Shown one piece after another: positions 36,160 to 47,672 of a stretch of DNA of 64,000 nucleotides; within the stretch, counting starts at the first letter, position 1; each line of letters opens with the position of its first letter. The notes under the pieces were generated by a model, which did not search any database, was not told the origin of the DNA, and was given only the letters and a program-made list of their open reading frames with translations. The DNA comes from Deinandra increscens subsp. villosa. Taxonomy: Eukaryota; Streptophyta; Magnoliopsida; Asterales; Asteraceae. Made by a program: the position numbers and the translations under genes. The DNA lies in assembly GCA_039602395.1 (NCBI GenBank), contig JBCNJP010000019.1, positions 4,842,335 to 4,906,334 on the forward strand. The letters are read 5' to 3'.

Positions 36160-36452
36160 GAGTGGAGGGGGGGGGGGGTTATGCGCCATGTGGCGGATGA
36201 CATGGAAATGAGGAGTTATGAGGTAAGGGGTGTAGTGGGGGCTATGAGGATGAGAATTATGAGGTATGAGGTTTACCAATAGGAAAAAAGACAAAAAAAA
36301 AGAAATAAAAACATGAGAGGGCACGGCGCCATGAACATAGTGCCTTCGACCTCCAAACTTAACATGGCGCCCCGGGGGCGGTGCGGGGCGTTATATGGGG
36401 CGCCATGTTACAAATTTTACCCCATAACGTCCCATTACGAATAGCTTTAATG
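36160..36452 (-). mobile_element. PIF/Harbinger-like non-autonomous fragment with poly-G run
   Basis: The right end reads ATTACGAATAGCT followed by TTA. Its reverse complement resembles the start of the 1121 fragment. The interior has GGGCGCCATGTTA and GGCGCCATG motifs and a run of about 12 G near 36167-36178. The left terminus was not found. Confidence 0.4.
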
Positions 36453-36587
36453 ATCTACAAATTTGTATTAACTGGTATAATTTAACTAAAAACTGGATTA
36501 CAAAATACTTTAACACTAGGATTATAAGGTGCATATTAGTTTGAAATCAAATCTCAGATTTTGCATTCGTCTTTCAACTAAACTTTT

Positions 36588-36647
36588 TCAAATATTATTT
36601 AAGACATCATGTTTTGAAGGCTACTACATTAATGTAATGATACACTA
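36588..36647 (+). repeat. 60-bp direct repeat, left copy
   Basis: TCAAATATTATTTAAGACAT and the following 40 bases recur at 40901-40959 with two differences, in the same orientation, on either side of the fold-back element. Confidence 0.85.
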
Positions 36648-38551
36648 ACTTAACTTTCTCAGATAAACTTTCTTTTTAAATGCATTTTTTTTATTCCACT
36701 ACTTTTTCATTATTACCAAAGTTTGAACAGATAAAATTACATATTTTATCCTTTAACTTTACCCATTTTTTAACTTTGTTCCTTTATCTTTTTTTGTTAC
36801 ACTCTCTGTCCTTTAACATTTTTTTTATTTCACCTTTTGTCCGTTTTAACGGATTCCGTTAAAATCCACCATTAAGTCAAGGGTATTTTTGTCTTTTTTA
36901 CTTTTTAGAGTAAAAAAAATTATATATTTTGTCCTTTAACTTTGCATGTTTTGCAATTCTTATCCTTTATCTTTTTTTTGTTACATTCTCTATCCTTTAA
37001 CTTTTTTATTCCTTCATCTTTTGTCCTTTTTAACAGATTATATTAAAGTTCACTGTTAAGTCAAGGGTATTTTTATATTTTTACTTTTTAGGGGTATTTA
37101 TTATACTTAAATAAAGAGGAAGGGTGTGTTATGTAAATCTGTATTTTTTTTTTCGTATCACCCACCCCCACCCTATCCTTAAACCATCACCGGTGAAAAC
37201 CTCACCCCCACTGTCGATCAGCCGACGACATCCCATCGAACACTGTCGACGACCCTCCGGCGACCTCACATCGACCAGACATCGGGTTTGTCAGGGGTGG
37301 TTGTGACAACCGGCAATTTCCCAGGTTAATCCCGTTAATAAATTGTGTTATATTTCGATATCGTCCGTTACTTCGGTTAACTAGAATAGTTACACGAACG
37401 TTACACATGGGTCTAGACGTAGGTTAACTTACATGAACGCATATAATTTATAATTTTATATAAATTATATTTTATGATTTCATGAAAACGTTTTATCATT
37501 TTATGTGACAATTATATTTATTATTTTCACGTTGTATATATGTATATATATATATATATATATACGCATGTCATTTTATGATTTTATGTGACGATGTATC
37601 ACATGGTCGTACGAAACATTTCTATGGTTTTATAGGAATTTTAAAGCATATAGCTATGGAGTTATAACTATGATTTTATGTGACTTTAAAACGAATAATT
37701 AGAGATTGAAACCTATGATTTTATGTGGTTGTTTAAAGTTAATACTTCTTATAAACATTATATGATACGGCATGTTGAGATGCATACACTTGTTTGGCCA
37801 TCGTTTACGTTTTCCGTTACCCTCTGTTAGTCTCGTTAGCCTTTATAAACCTGAGGGACTATTTCTGCCATTTCCTAAAACTTACTTTGGCTACACAAAC
37901 TTGCAAGGACTCATTTCGTAGTTATTCAAACCTGGCTCCTTAAGATGTAATATGGGCAGGGACTGCTCTTGCCAAATTTGAGAAATCAATTTAATGGCTT
38001 TAAATGTTACCCGACGTTAAATTTCGGCAACTATTTCTTCTAAAAACCCGAATTCAAGATCTCCTTCGGTTACATTAAGTCCAATCGATCAAGTTACAAT
38101 CATTAGGGAATTGAGAGCATAACTGATCGCCTCAATCAACACCCGAACTCTCTCACACTCTTGCTCTCGTTTCTTTTCTTTTTCTTTTGAGTTTTCCGGC
38201 GAACTCGAATTCCGGCCAGTCACCACTGTCTCAGCACCCTTTTCATACCTCACTGAGATCACCATTCCCTACGGAGCAACCCCGAAGCATTAGATTCGAG
38301 AACGGTGCAACGCCAAACGTCGGAGTCGGGATTTTTCCGTTTCTTTTCGGCATCTAAAACGCATCAGAACTCATTTTCAATTTAAGGTAACCCTTTCTTT
38401 CTTCTAGTCGCACGTTTCTCATTGATTTGTCTATGGTTTCGCGATTTTCCGGTGACCGGAATAAAACTCCGGCCACCGGAGTTTTGGGGAAGAAAGGGAT
38501 GACGGGTCGGATACATTTATATATATACATGGAACTGGTTCACATTGCGAA

Positions 38552-38634
38552 TTGGTCTGTAGCGCAGCTGTTTGGCGCACCCGCTTGAGACCGGGAGGTC
38601 TCGGGTTCGAACCCCCCTCAACCCCAATCTTTTT
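38552..38634 (+). ncRNA. tRNA-like Pol III unit 1 inside L2
   Basis: A-box-like TAGCGCAGCTGTTTGG (38560) with a GCGC/GCGC D-arm, AGGTCTCGGGTTCGAACCC B-box/T-arm (38596-38614), and TTTTT at 38630-38634 as a possible terminator. The anticodon stem is poor, so it is not a functional tRNA gene. Confidence 0.55.
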
Positions 38635-38708
38635 ATTTTAAAGTCTATAATTCCGGTTCTGCTATTATCGCATGCATATAAACAGTTCCAGTCAATCCAG
38701 ATTACAAT

Positions 38709-38800
38709 TGCGAGACCAGCCCAGTGGCTGGGTCATTTACTTGTAACCCAGAGGTCCCAAGTTCGAACCTGGTGACCTCCGGTTATTTTGTATTTTTTTT
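38709..38800 (+). ncRNA. tRNA-like Pol III unit 2 inside L2
   Basis: AGCCCAGTGGCTGGGTC gives an A-box-like region. GGGT-catttacttgta-ACCC resembles an anticodon arm, and AGAGGTCCCAAGTTCGAACC the variable loop and T-arm. A T run follows at about 38792. The tRNA fold is imperfect. Confidence 0.5.
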
Positions 38801-40900
38801 TATTACTCTATTCTCTTGTTCTATTGATTGTTTGACTCAAAGCCTTCCACCGATCGTTTCCCCTACGTTATCTTAGAACCATAGGTTCTTGTAAAGTTCT
38901 TATTGTATGAAAAATGTTATGATTTAAATGAAATCAAAACTTAATGGTCTCGTTATTACTAATATAAATTAGTTTTAAAACATAGAAAAATAGATATATT
39001 CGATTTATTGTCATGCGGACGCTTTAAAGATTTTCTTTAAACTCTTGAATTTCGACACGGCATATAAATATATATTTAGGACGTTTTATTATTATTTTTT
39101 TCTCACACTTTTGACTACGCCTCAAAATTACGAATATATATATATATATATTTACCCGATGATTCCTACACTTATTATTTGGAATAACATACACACATTG
39201 ATTTTCGTGAATCCTTGTGTCCTCGATCTAATGTCATTTTGACTACTTTCGTAATAAACGATTTTCGTCACGTATTGAAATTGCCACCTGCGTCATATTT
39301 GGAATTACCGGATAACAAAACCGTCGTCTAGGCTATGTGACTCATGTGCGAACACACACTTACGTATGTAAATTCAATAGGTGCTTGGTAGTTACGCAAG
39401 ACTCGGAATCTTACTAAATTGTAGCAGCGCACCCTAAGGTGAGTTTCACAACCTTTACGTTACGTCCGGTTTTGAACGATAACACACGCAAACACGTTAC
39501 ACCCGGGTTAGGGTGATAACACGACAACGTTTATGTATGATTAAAGTAGAAATCCAACATATATCACATGTTCACGTAAAATGCTTATCTTTGAAAGTCC
39601 TTACTTATCGAACCGTTAATAGTTTATAGCGAGGGGATATTGGGTAGTACTACTGGGGTCTGACAAACCCCACTCAGCGGGCACGAGATGCACCACCCAA
39701 CTGGCAGTCGGACTGAGGACAATGTCAGCCTAACTTACCGTGATCGAGTAGACACGGGGAAGGCAAACCACGTAAGGAATTATTCCTACAACTAATTGGT
39801 CAGCTTCGGTTGCGAACGTTTTAGTGACATGAACTTAGGCTCGCTACCTACGATATGGATTGTACTGTTAATATACATGCTTACATACGAACAAAAACTG
39901 TTGTATTCGTACTGCATAACTGTACTAGTTATACTTATGTGCTTATGTGAACTCACCAACATTAGTTGACACTTGCTCTTATGCATGCTTTTGCAGGACG
40001 CTAGGAGAATCTGATTTTTGGGCACGTACGTTGTCTAAAACCTTTTATTTTGGGAATTGGTTTTCAAATCTTTTCAACTTGAGCTGGTATTTACTCATCG
40101 GGCGCTTGCTTGCGCAACTTGACTTTTATGAGCTTCCGCTAAACTTTAACTCTGGTTTAATATTTCCCGTTTGAAAATATATTTACAATTTGAACCTTTA
40201 ACTTATGTTTGATGTAACTAATGACTCGGGTCCTGGTCTGGTTCACACCTCACACGGTGAAACTCCGTTAGTGGAAATTGGGGGTGTGACAGTGGTCGTC
40301 AGTGAAGTAGGTGGCCTGGTGACCGCCGACGTTTGGCGAGGAGACGGTGGAGGGTCGTCGGAGGTTTGGTCGGGGCAGAGAGGGCTCGGAGATGAGAGGT
40401 CGCCAAAAATTCGACCGGGAAAGAGCAAAGGGGGAGGGGGATCGAGGCTGCCTTCTCTCTGAAACGAAAGTAGGGGTGGGGTGATAAAGGGAAAAAATAC
40501 AGATTTACATAACACACCATCTTTTCTTTATTTAAATACAATAAATACTCATAAAAAGTAAAAAAATACAAAAATACTCTTGACTTAATGGTAGATTTTA
40601 ACATAATCTTTTAAAAAGGACAAAAGGTGAAAGAATAAAAAAGTTAAAGGATAGAGAATGTAACAAAAAAAGATAAAAGATAAAAATTGCAAAACATGCA
40701 AACTTAAAGGACAAAATATGCAATATTTTCTACCCTAAAAAGTAAAAAGACAAAAATACCCTTGACTTAACGGTGGATTTTAACGGAATCCGTTAAAAAG
40801 GACAAAAGATGAAAGAAAAAAAAAGTTAAAGGACAGAGAGTGTAACAAAAAAAGATAAAGGACAAAAGTTGAAAAATGGGTAAAGTTAGAACCCCAATGG

Positions 40901-40959
40901 TCAAATATTATTTAAGACATCATGTTTTGAAGGCTATCACATTAATGTAATGATACACT
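40901..40959 (+). repeat. 60-bp direct repeat, right copy
   Basis: Partner of 36588-36647. A further partial copy, TTTATTTAAGACATCATG, lies at about 40979-40996. Confidence 0.85.
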
Positions 40960-41599
40960 TGATATACTGTCCATAAGTTTATTTAAGACATCATGTAAAT
41001 TAAGGTAAAATAGATGTTTATAAATATTCAAATGTTTTATAAAATAACAAACAACTATAATGATTCAGATTTCAGACAGACATTTAAATCACCTATTAAC
41101 ATTCAGAAGTGGTATTTAGATTCAGACATAAAACTCTTACAAAAACAAATGGCGGCCAAAACTAATGAATCAAGTTTTATATATTTTGTAAAAACAACAT
41201 AATCTTTAAAAAGAACATTTAAAAACTAGTGTTATATCCGCCGGGTGGTGGGCGGGTAGGTTATCGACATAATATGATTACATTACCGAATTACAAAACA
41301 GAGAAATGGCTTCTTTATAATTTCTAAAAAATCCTTAGGATTAGATTGCATACAGAAGTTTCAAGTGATCACATTCTGAAAAATGTTGGTCTAACATGGT
41401 AAATCTTCACTGAGCTAACCAAATTTAACAAACTAAGTTTAGGTTATTAGATATATATTTAGGTTATTTCATATATTGGTATGAAAAACTAAATAGAAAG
41501 GAAAAACCCGTTATGAATATCAGGTTGCCTCTTGCACCTTTGTATAGTTAGTGATAAGTGTTTAAGGAGACACAAACATAAAGAATGAAGAAAACGATA

Positions 41600-42001
41600 A
41601 GGGTGGACGGTGCGCATGTTTTTGGCCCTCGGCATGGGGCGGCATACATGATGCCAAGCTCGCCATGTATACCGAGCAACAAATCATCCGCGGCATCAGA
41701 TATTCATCCCCCCCCCCCCCCCCCCCAACGGCATGTGTCACCGAGAGAGACGTTGGAGATTTAGCCGTTTTTTTTCACCGTTACATGTGCAACGGTTAGT
41801 TAATATTTTTTTTAATCAACGGCATTGTGGTAATTTTATATTTTTAGGACTTGGTAAAAAATTTTATTTTTAGGACTTTGTAAGTTTTTTTTAATCTAAT
41901 GAATTGTTTTCTTTTTTTTATATTAAATGTTTAAGTTATAATTTTATTTGTAGATTAAAAAAATGAATAAAAAACATTTAATCCATGACTAAATCATCAA
42001 T
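41600..42001. mobile_element. PIF/Harbinger-like fragment with poly-C run, running into the gap
   Basis: TAA followed by GGGTGGACGGTGCGCATG is a Harbinger-style start. A run of about 18-19 C lies at 41709-41727. The other end would be inside the N gap. Confidence 0.3.
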
Positions 42002-42501
42002 NNNNNNNNNNNNNNNNNNNNNNNNNNNNNNNNNNNNNNNNNNNNNNNNNNNNNNNNNNNNNNNNNNNNNNNNNNNNNNNNNNNNNNNNNNNNNNNNNNN
42101 NNNNNNNNNNNNNNNNNNNNNNNNNNNNNNNNNNNNNNNNNNNNNNNNNNNNNNNNNNNNNNNNNNNNNNNNNNNNNNNNNNNNNNNNNNNNNNNNNNNN
42201 NNNNNNNNNNNNNNNNNNNNNNNNNNNNNNNNNNNNNNNNNNNNNNNNNNNNNNNNNNNNNNNNNNNNNNNNNNNNNNNNNNNNNNNNNNNNNNNNNNNN
42301 NNNNNNNNNNNNNNNNNNNNNNNNNNNNNNNNNNNNNNNNNNNNNNNNNNNNNNNNNNNNNNNNNNNNNNNNNNNNNNNNNNNNNNNNNNNNNNNNNNNN
42401 NNNNNNNNNNNNNNNNNNNNNNNNNNNNNNNNNNNNNNNNNNNNNNNNNNNNNNNNNNNNNNNNNNNNNNNNNNNNNNNNNNNNNNNNNNNNNNNNNNNN
42501 N
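42002..42501. other. assembly gap (500 N)
   Basis: Exactly 500 N; true size probably unknown. Confidence 0.99.
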
Positions 42502-42768
42502 GGAATATAAAAAATTGCGTAAGTGCCTTAAATTTAGAAGTCAAATGCTCAAATTATCAAACCTATAACTTAGCTTATGTTTCACAACTTTACGTCTTTA
42601 CCCATTACACCACAAACTCTTATACTATACTTGTTACGTTTAGAGAAAAAGTACGTTACGTGGCATCCACCAATGGATGTTTTTCACCCATCCCTTATAA
42701 CGCATTTAGCAAACGTTTATGACTTTTGGTCGTAGAAAAAATCGATTAAAATAATCTAACATGAGAAG

Positions 42769-43005
42769 GTGTGTCTTGACAAACAACACATGTTTATATC
42801 ATTTGCTTTTGATACCTTTGGTTTTCTCGCACCTGAGGTCGTCGAGCTACTTGGCAAGCTTCAACATGTCATGCACAGTAATGTCATGATACCTAGACCC
42901 ATGAATTTAGTTTTTATACGACTTGGTTTTGCTAATACAAAAAGGTTTAGCGGCACATCTTGTTGCTCGTTTGCCTTCTATCTCCTTATAAAATCATTTT
43001 ATTAA
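42769..43005 (+). pseudogene. C-terminal remnant of a retroelement-like protein
   Basis: The frame contains SFAFDTFGFLAPEVVELL, then VMHSNVMIPRP and VFIRLGFA. From memory of the family, this pattern resembles the conserved C-terminal stretch of proteins annotated in many plants as reverse-transcriptase or auxilin-like, probably of non-LTR element origin. The part upstream falls in diverged DNA and the N gap, so nothing more can be joined. I would not assign a function. Confidence 0.4.
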
Positions 43006-43009
43006 TTTG

Positions 43010-44224
43010 ATTCAATGCAAATGATGGATCATATATTAAAAAAAATCAACTTTAACATTTATCCATGACATCTAGTTTTAAATAAGGTTTAATATCCAAC
43101 ATGTTTAAGTTTAGAATCTTTATGATACTAGTTCATATACTTCCACTTTACCCGTAGGTACACATAGTCAAAGACCAATTATCTCCACTTCAACCAAAGG
43201 TGTATATTGGGTTCAAAGACCCCTTTTTATTCCAACCTCACCCGAGGATGCACATATGATTCACAACTTGCATCCACTTAACCCTCACGAGTTAATAATC
43301 ATACAACAACACATACATAATTTCTCATACTTCCCTTCTTCATTTTAAACTTCTATTTCCACTTTGGGTCCTTACTCATACTTATCATTCAATTTCCAAT
43401 GATGGATACTATTGTAATAACTAAGAACAAAACTTAAATGTTACCTCAAATCTTCAAGTTTTTGCGTTCTTTGATGGCTTGAAATATCACCACGATCACC
43501 TATAATTACTTGAATATTTAGATTGATATTACACATATGAAAATCCATAACACTCGGGTAGTCCACCACATAATTAAATTGACCAAGACCACTTGCTTTT
43601 AAGTTCAACAACTCATTTAACCATTTTCACAAACACTTGGTATGCATAAAACCATCTAATCTATCGCATTCCAATTTAACATACAATATCATGCCAACTT
43701 TGCTATATTGTATTCTTAATCATCACTTTATGTCAAATTATTTATCTTTAGTACAATTATAAGCATACATAAGGTCTAATTAACCAAACCAAATCATACG
43801 TACTCCATGAGAATTGATTTCTACCCGTGGGGTTTAACCCCTTCTACAACTTCATCAACACATAGAATGTTCCTACAACAGATTTCACACCTCAATTTAA
43901 CAAAATAAGAGATGTCATACATAATCAACTTAGAGGAATGAACATACATAGCACCCAAAATCACAAAATTAGGGAAGATGAACGTGGAGAAGATGTTTTA
44001 GAGATCCAATGCACCAAGACCCACAGCAATTACACTAGTTTTGAGCTTGATTCAAGATTTTAGCCCAACCCTAGTTCTTCCCCCTTCATCATACGTATTT
44101 CGGTATTTGCGATTTCTTCATTAGGGAAGAATCCAGATGTTTTTTTTTTTTTTTTTAAATCCAAATCTTACACTTCCAGCCCCTTTATTTGACTACTTCA
44201 TTAAATTTGACCACATACTTCTAA
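43010..44224. other. intergenic, nothing recognised
   Basis: AT-rich DNA with no supported gene. A T run lies near 44140-44156. Confidence 0.55.
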
Positions 44225-45007
44225 TTTACACTAGGGAAAAAGACCAAAATGGCCACCGTTGACTAAAATTTTCCCGGAATAGCCCCCTGAAATTCGTTGT
44301 CCCCATTATAGTCCCTGCAACGGTCGTCGGCGACCGTCGCATGCTGTCGGGACGACCGTTCAGCTGACGACCAACGAGAACGTGACATGTGTTGGGGCGA
44401 AGGTCGCCGGCGACCACTGAGCTCCGATAACGACCATACAATGCCGACAACGACCATGACTGCTGCGACGGTCGTCGGCGACCGTCTGACACGTCTGAAG
44501 GCGCTGTCTACGGTCGTCGGCGACTTATTAAGGACACTTTGAGTTGCAAATGTTGTCGTCTCTCCGTCGGAGTTGCAGGGTGGCCGGATTTTAGTGTCAT
44601 GAAATTTGAATGAATTGGATATACAGTGAGAGTGAAGAAATAAGAATAGTTTAATTTTTTTTAGGATATACAGCTGGAGTTGGCTTTTTGCAGAATTGCA
44701 GAATGGTTTTTGCACTATTTTGGTTTCTTTATTTTTAGTTAGGATTTTAGTTTCTTTATTTTTAGTTTACTTTTGTATTTTTTTTAACCGTTAGCTTTTC
44801 ATGTATACAATTGATTAGTTTGTTTGTTTTTTATTCAAGTAGCAATATTATCTTTATAGTTTTGATTTACTTTTTGTATTTTTATTAGTGTCATGTATAT
44901 ATATTTTTCGAGAGCATATGTTTTGTAATGGTTTTTTAGATTAGTGATATGCGTTTTATCAAAATACTTTTTAGAAAATACATGACTCTAAATATTGAGT
45001 AGGGGTT

Positions 45008-45075
45008 GGGTTCAATTGGCAAAGTAATAGAAGTTAAAATGTTGTTTTAATACACGTTAAGGTTTCGAACCCCAT
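45008..45075 (+). other. tRNA-like (A box/B box) segment in the fold-back loop
   Basis: GTTCAATTGGCAAAGTAATAG and AAGGTTTCGAACCCC resemble Pol III A and B boxes. Possibly the head of a SINE remnant. Confidence 0.3.
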
Positions 45076-45168
45076 AAAAAACGGATCAATAAAAAATTAG
45101 CCGTTATATAAAAACATGACTCTAAATATTATAAACTTTAATATATGTACAGATGTAGAAAGTAATAA

Positions 45169-45170
<2 letters not shown>

Positions 45171-45200
<30 letters not shown>
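45171..45200. repeat. (TA)n microsatellite
   Basis: About 15 TA units inside the fold-back loop. An ATA/ATT trinucleotide run follows at about 45425-45455. Confidence 0.9.
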
Positions 45201-45203
<3 letters not shown>

Positions 45204-45425
45204 CTTAATAAGTCATATATAAGGACCGTTTTGTTTATTAAACTTTTTCTAACAACTCAATTTTATAACAAATGTTTACGAGTTACAACTAAATTTTATA
45301 TCAATTTACTTTTGCGAGCTCAACGATATTAGTTCTTGAATTTAAAAAGATGAAATTTTTGTTTATAAATTAAATAACCTTTAAAAAACTAAATATCCAA
45401 TATAAAATATAATGTAATAATAGTA

Positions 45426-45456
<31 letters not shown>

Positions 45457-46069
45457 TATCAAACATAAAAGTAAACTCTTACACTCTTACACATTACATT
45501 GGGAAGTCACAACACAATACATTGGGAAGTCACAAAAAGAAGTCATTAATACCTACCTATGACCCTATAACATCTATCATCTTCTTATTTATACTCATTC
45601 CAGTAAAAACTAAAACGTGAGAATTCATTTGCAATAAACATCCGGCGACCTGCAACTCCGGCGGGGCGGCGACAACATTTGCAACTCCGAGTGTCCTTAA
45701 TAAGTCGTTGGCGACCGTAGACAGCGCTGCCAGACGTGTCAGACGGTCGCCGACGACCGTCACAGTAGTCATGGTCGTTGTCGGCATTGTATGGTCGTTG
45801 TCGGAGTTCGGTGGTCGTCGGCGACCTTCCCCCCAACACATGTCACGTTCTCGTTGGTCGTCGGCTGGACGGTCGTCCCGACAACCTGCGACGGTCGCCG
45901 ACGACCATCGCAGGGGCTATAATGGAGACAACGAATTTCAGGGGACTATTTCAGGATAGTTTTAGTCAACGGTGGCCATTTTGGTCTTTTTCCCTTTACA
46001 CTAAACACCTTAACTTTCATGTTTATGTATTAGTTTTTTTTCTTAAACGGAAAACATTCAGTTACTCGA

Positions 46070-46319
46070 GAGTCTCATCATGGCAAACGATGTTACACAC
46101 GACACGCTGCGACCACAGGTCGTGCGAGTAATCAATACCCTCTATGTTGCACATCCATCCAAAACGAAACTCACCGCCCAAAGGCCCACTGTTGTAAAAC
46201 CTCTGACTCACCTCTATAATTTTTAATTCATCATTAATTTTTTGTGTCTGATGGGATTTGAACTCTTAACCTTCACATTGGAAGGCAAAGGTATATCCAC
46301 TCCACCAAATGATGGGGGA
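46070..46319 (-). mobile_element. tRNA-derived SINE copy (family A), most complete
   Basis: Read on the minus strand: ATCATTTGGTGGAGTGGATA (A box) and AAGAGTTCAAATCCCATC (B box). The body then reads GTCAGAGGTTTTACAACAGT, followed by GGATGTGCAACATAGAGGG, ending at ATGATGAGACTC. Confidence 0.6.
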
Positions 46320-46858
46320 TGTTTATGTATTACTTACCCAATAGCTTTAGTAACTAAATAAACGTCTAGTATTTTATATTAGATTATTATTTAAAACATC
46401 CTTACCCAATGACTCATTTTTGGGTAAAACTTGGTTAAGATGCTCATTTTGGTGTTTTTTCAATTAAATAATACTTATATGTAAAATACTTTTACTCATT
46501 TTCTACATAATTTTAACCATATATTTTCTCTCTACAAATACGTATCTATATCTATCTTATATAATGAACAAAAAGTTTGGTCATACTTTATTTAGTAAAA
46601 AAGACACTTGTTATCACCACAAAATTTTTTATTAAGTCAAAGTTTTAATAAATAATTATCCAAGTACTAAATTTTCATATTAGGTTTCATTTAGTTTAAA
46701 CTTTTAATAAATAATTATCAAATAAATAATTATTCAAATACAAATTTTTTATTAAAACAATATATTTTAATGCATATTTTTTTAAACTTTAATATAATGC
46801 TTATAATATTTTATTCATAATAATATTTTAATTAAATATTATGCATTTAATATAAAAT
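46320..46858. other. AT-rich intergenic DNA, nothing recognised
   Basis: Tandem-like AATAAATAATTATC words near 46650-46730; no gene. Confidence 0.5.
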
Positions 46859-47599
46859 ACTTTTGTAACATCCGCCTCCGACCCGTTAGCAAAACCTGAC
46901 CCGTTTCAAGTTCATCGTCTGGTTTGGAAGTCCATCAAAACATTTCAAACATGGGATTAAACTTTTGGCACCATTTTTCATAATCCAAAAATCATTTTTT
47001 TTTACGTTATTAAGATGGTTAAATAATTAGGATTGTTTTCAAGCAAATGAATAAATTTATTTCGCAATTAAACGCGCGTTCGGGATTCATTTTATCGATA
47101 AACAAAGGAAGTTCATACATTTATTAGCTTACAAGTTCAAATGAGGATTTTAAATGCTCATGATCATTTTCCAAGTTAAATGAATTAACCGTTTGATTTT
47201 TAGACAAAAAATACAAGTAAAACAATATTTCGGTTTTCGCGCAACTTCGGTATTAACTGGACGACCCGTGAATCTCAAAAATCATATTTTTATATTACAT
47301 GATGTTTTTATATGACTAATATAGCTCCTCGTAAAATTTGGGGTCATTTTGAGTTAAAACGATAATTTCGATCAAATCGCGTTTCGGTTCGCGAAACGTC
47401 ATAACCGGAAGGCTTGTAAATTTCAAAACTTATATTTTTGTAATTTCATAATGTTCTAATGAGTCTCATGAACTTATGTTTTAAATTTTAGCTCATTCCG
47501 ATAAGAAAGGAAAAAGTTAGAGCAAAATGAAAAAAAAAAAAGAAGAGAAAAAAATAATAATAATAAAGAAAGGAAGGATGAAAGAAAAAAAATATAATT

Positions 47600-47672
47600 G
47601 AGGCAGCCCAGTTTCGAACTCAGGACCTCTGGGCCCAAAGTTCAGCGCTCTTACCACCCTGGCAACGCTGCA
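47600..47672 (-). ncRNA. tRNA-like Pol III unit inside L3
   Basis: On the minus strand: GCCAGGGTGGTAAGAGCGC (A-box region), ACTTTGGGCCCAGAGGTCC (an anticodon-arm and variable-loop-like stretch, Pro-like TGG), GAGTTCGAAAC (B box), then a T run just beyond the end. It shares AGAGGTC...GTTCGAA with the units in L2. Confidence 0.5.

Larger units (their letters stand above)
37302..40291 (+). mobile_element. LTR-like element L2 (solo LTR), 2990 bp, target duplication GTGGT
   Basis: Starts TGTGACAACCGG and ends GGGGTGTGACA. GTGGT flanks both sides (37297-37301 and 40292-40296). A CT-rich leader (about 38140-38200) leads to a donor-like AAG|GTAACC at 38387. Acceptor-like TTTTGCAG ends at 39996, preceded by ACTCACCAAC...TAGTTGAC. 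No protein-coding domain. Two tRNA-like units lie inside. Confidence 0.8.
36748..40892. mobile_element. long inverted-repeat (fold-back) element, interrupted by LTR-like element L2
   Basis: Arms at about 36748-37170 and 40488-40892 are inverted copies: TTAACGGATTCCGTTAAAAT, ACTTAATGGT/ACCATTAAGT and GATAAAGGACAAAAG-type words match in reverse order. The loop originally held GC-rich DNA (37171-37301 plus 40297-40487), into which the 2990-bp L2 element inserted. Confidence 0.75.
44234..45994. mobile_element. Mutator-like fold-back element with 9-bp target duplication TTTACACTA
   Basis: Termini GGGAAAAAGACCAAAATGG and its inverse begin arms of about 350 bp (44234-44590 and 45645-45994). The arms are full of GGTCGTCGGCGACC palindromes. 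TTTACACTA flanks both ends (44225-44233 and 45995-46003). A 9-bp duplication plus long inverted repeats is the Mutator-like signature. The loop holds no transposase, so it is non-autonomous. Open frames in the arms appear in pairs on opposite strands and are not genes. Confidence 0.85.

Noticed and set aside
38552..38800. Genuine tRNA genes
   Set aside because: A/B boxes are good but the cloverleaf stems are poor and the units sit inside a transposable element.
44226..44715. Arg/Ser-rich open frames in the 44-kb region, mirrored at 45557-46131
   Set aside because: Both are readings of the Mutator-like inverted arms; neither has a domain.
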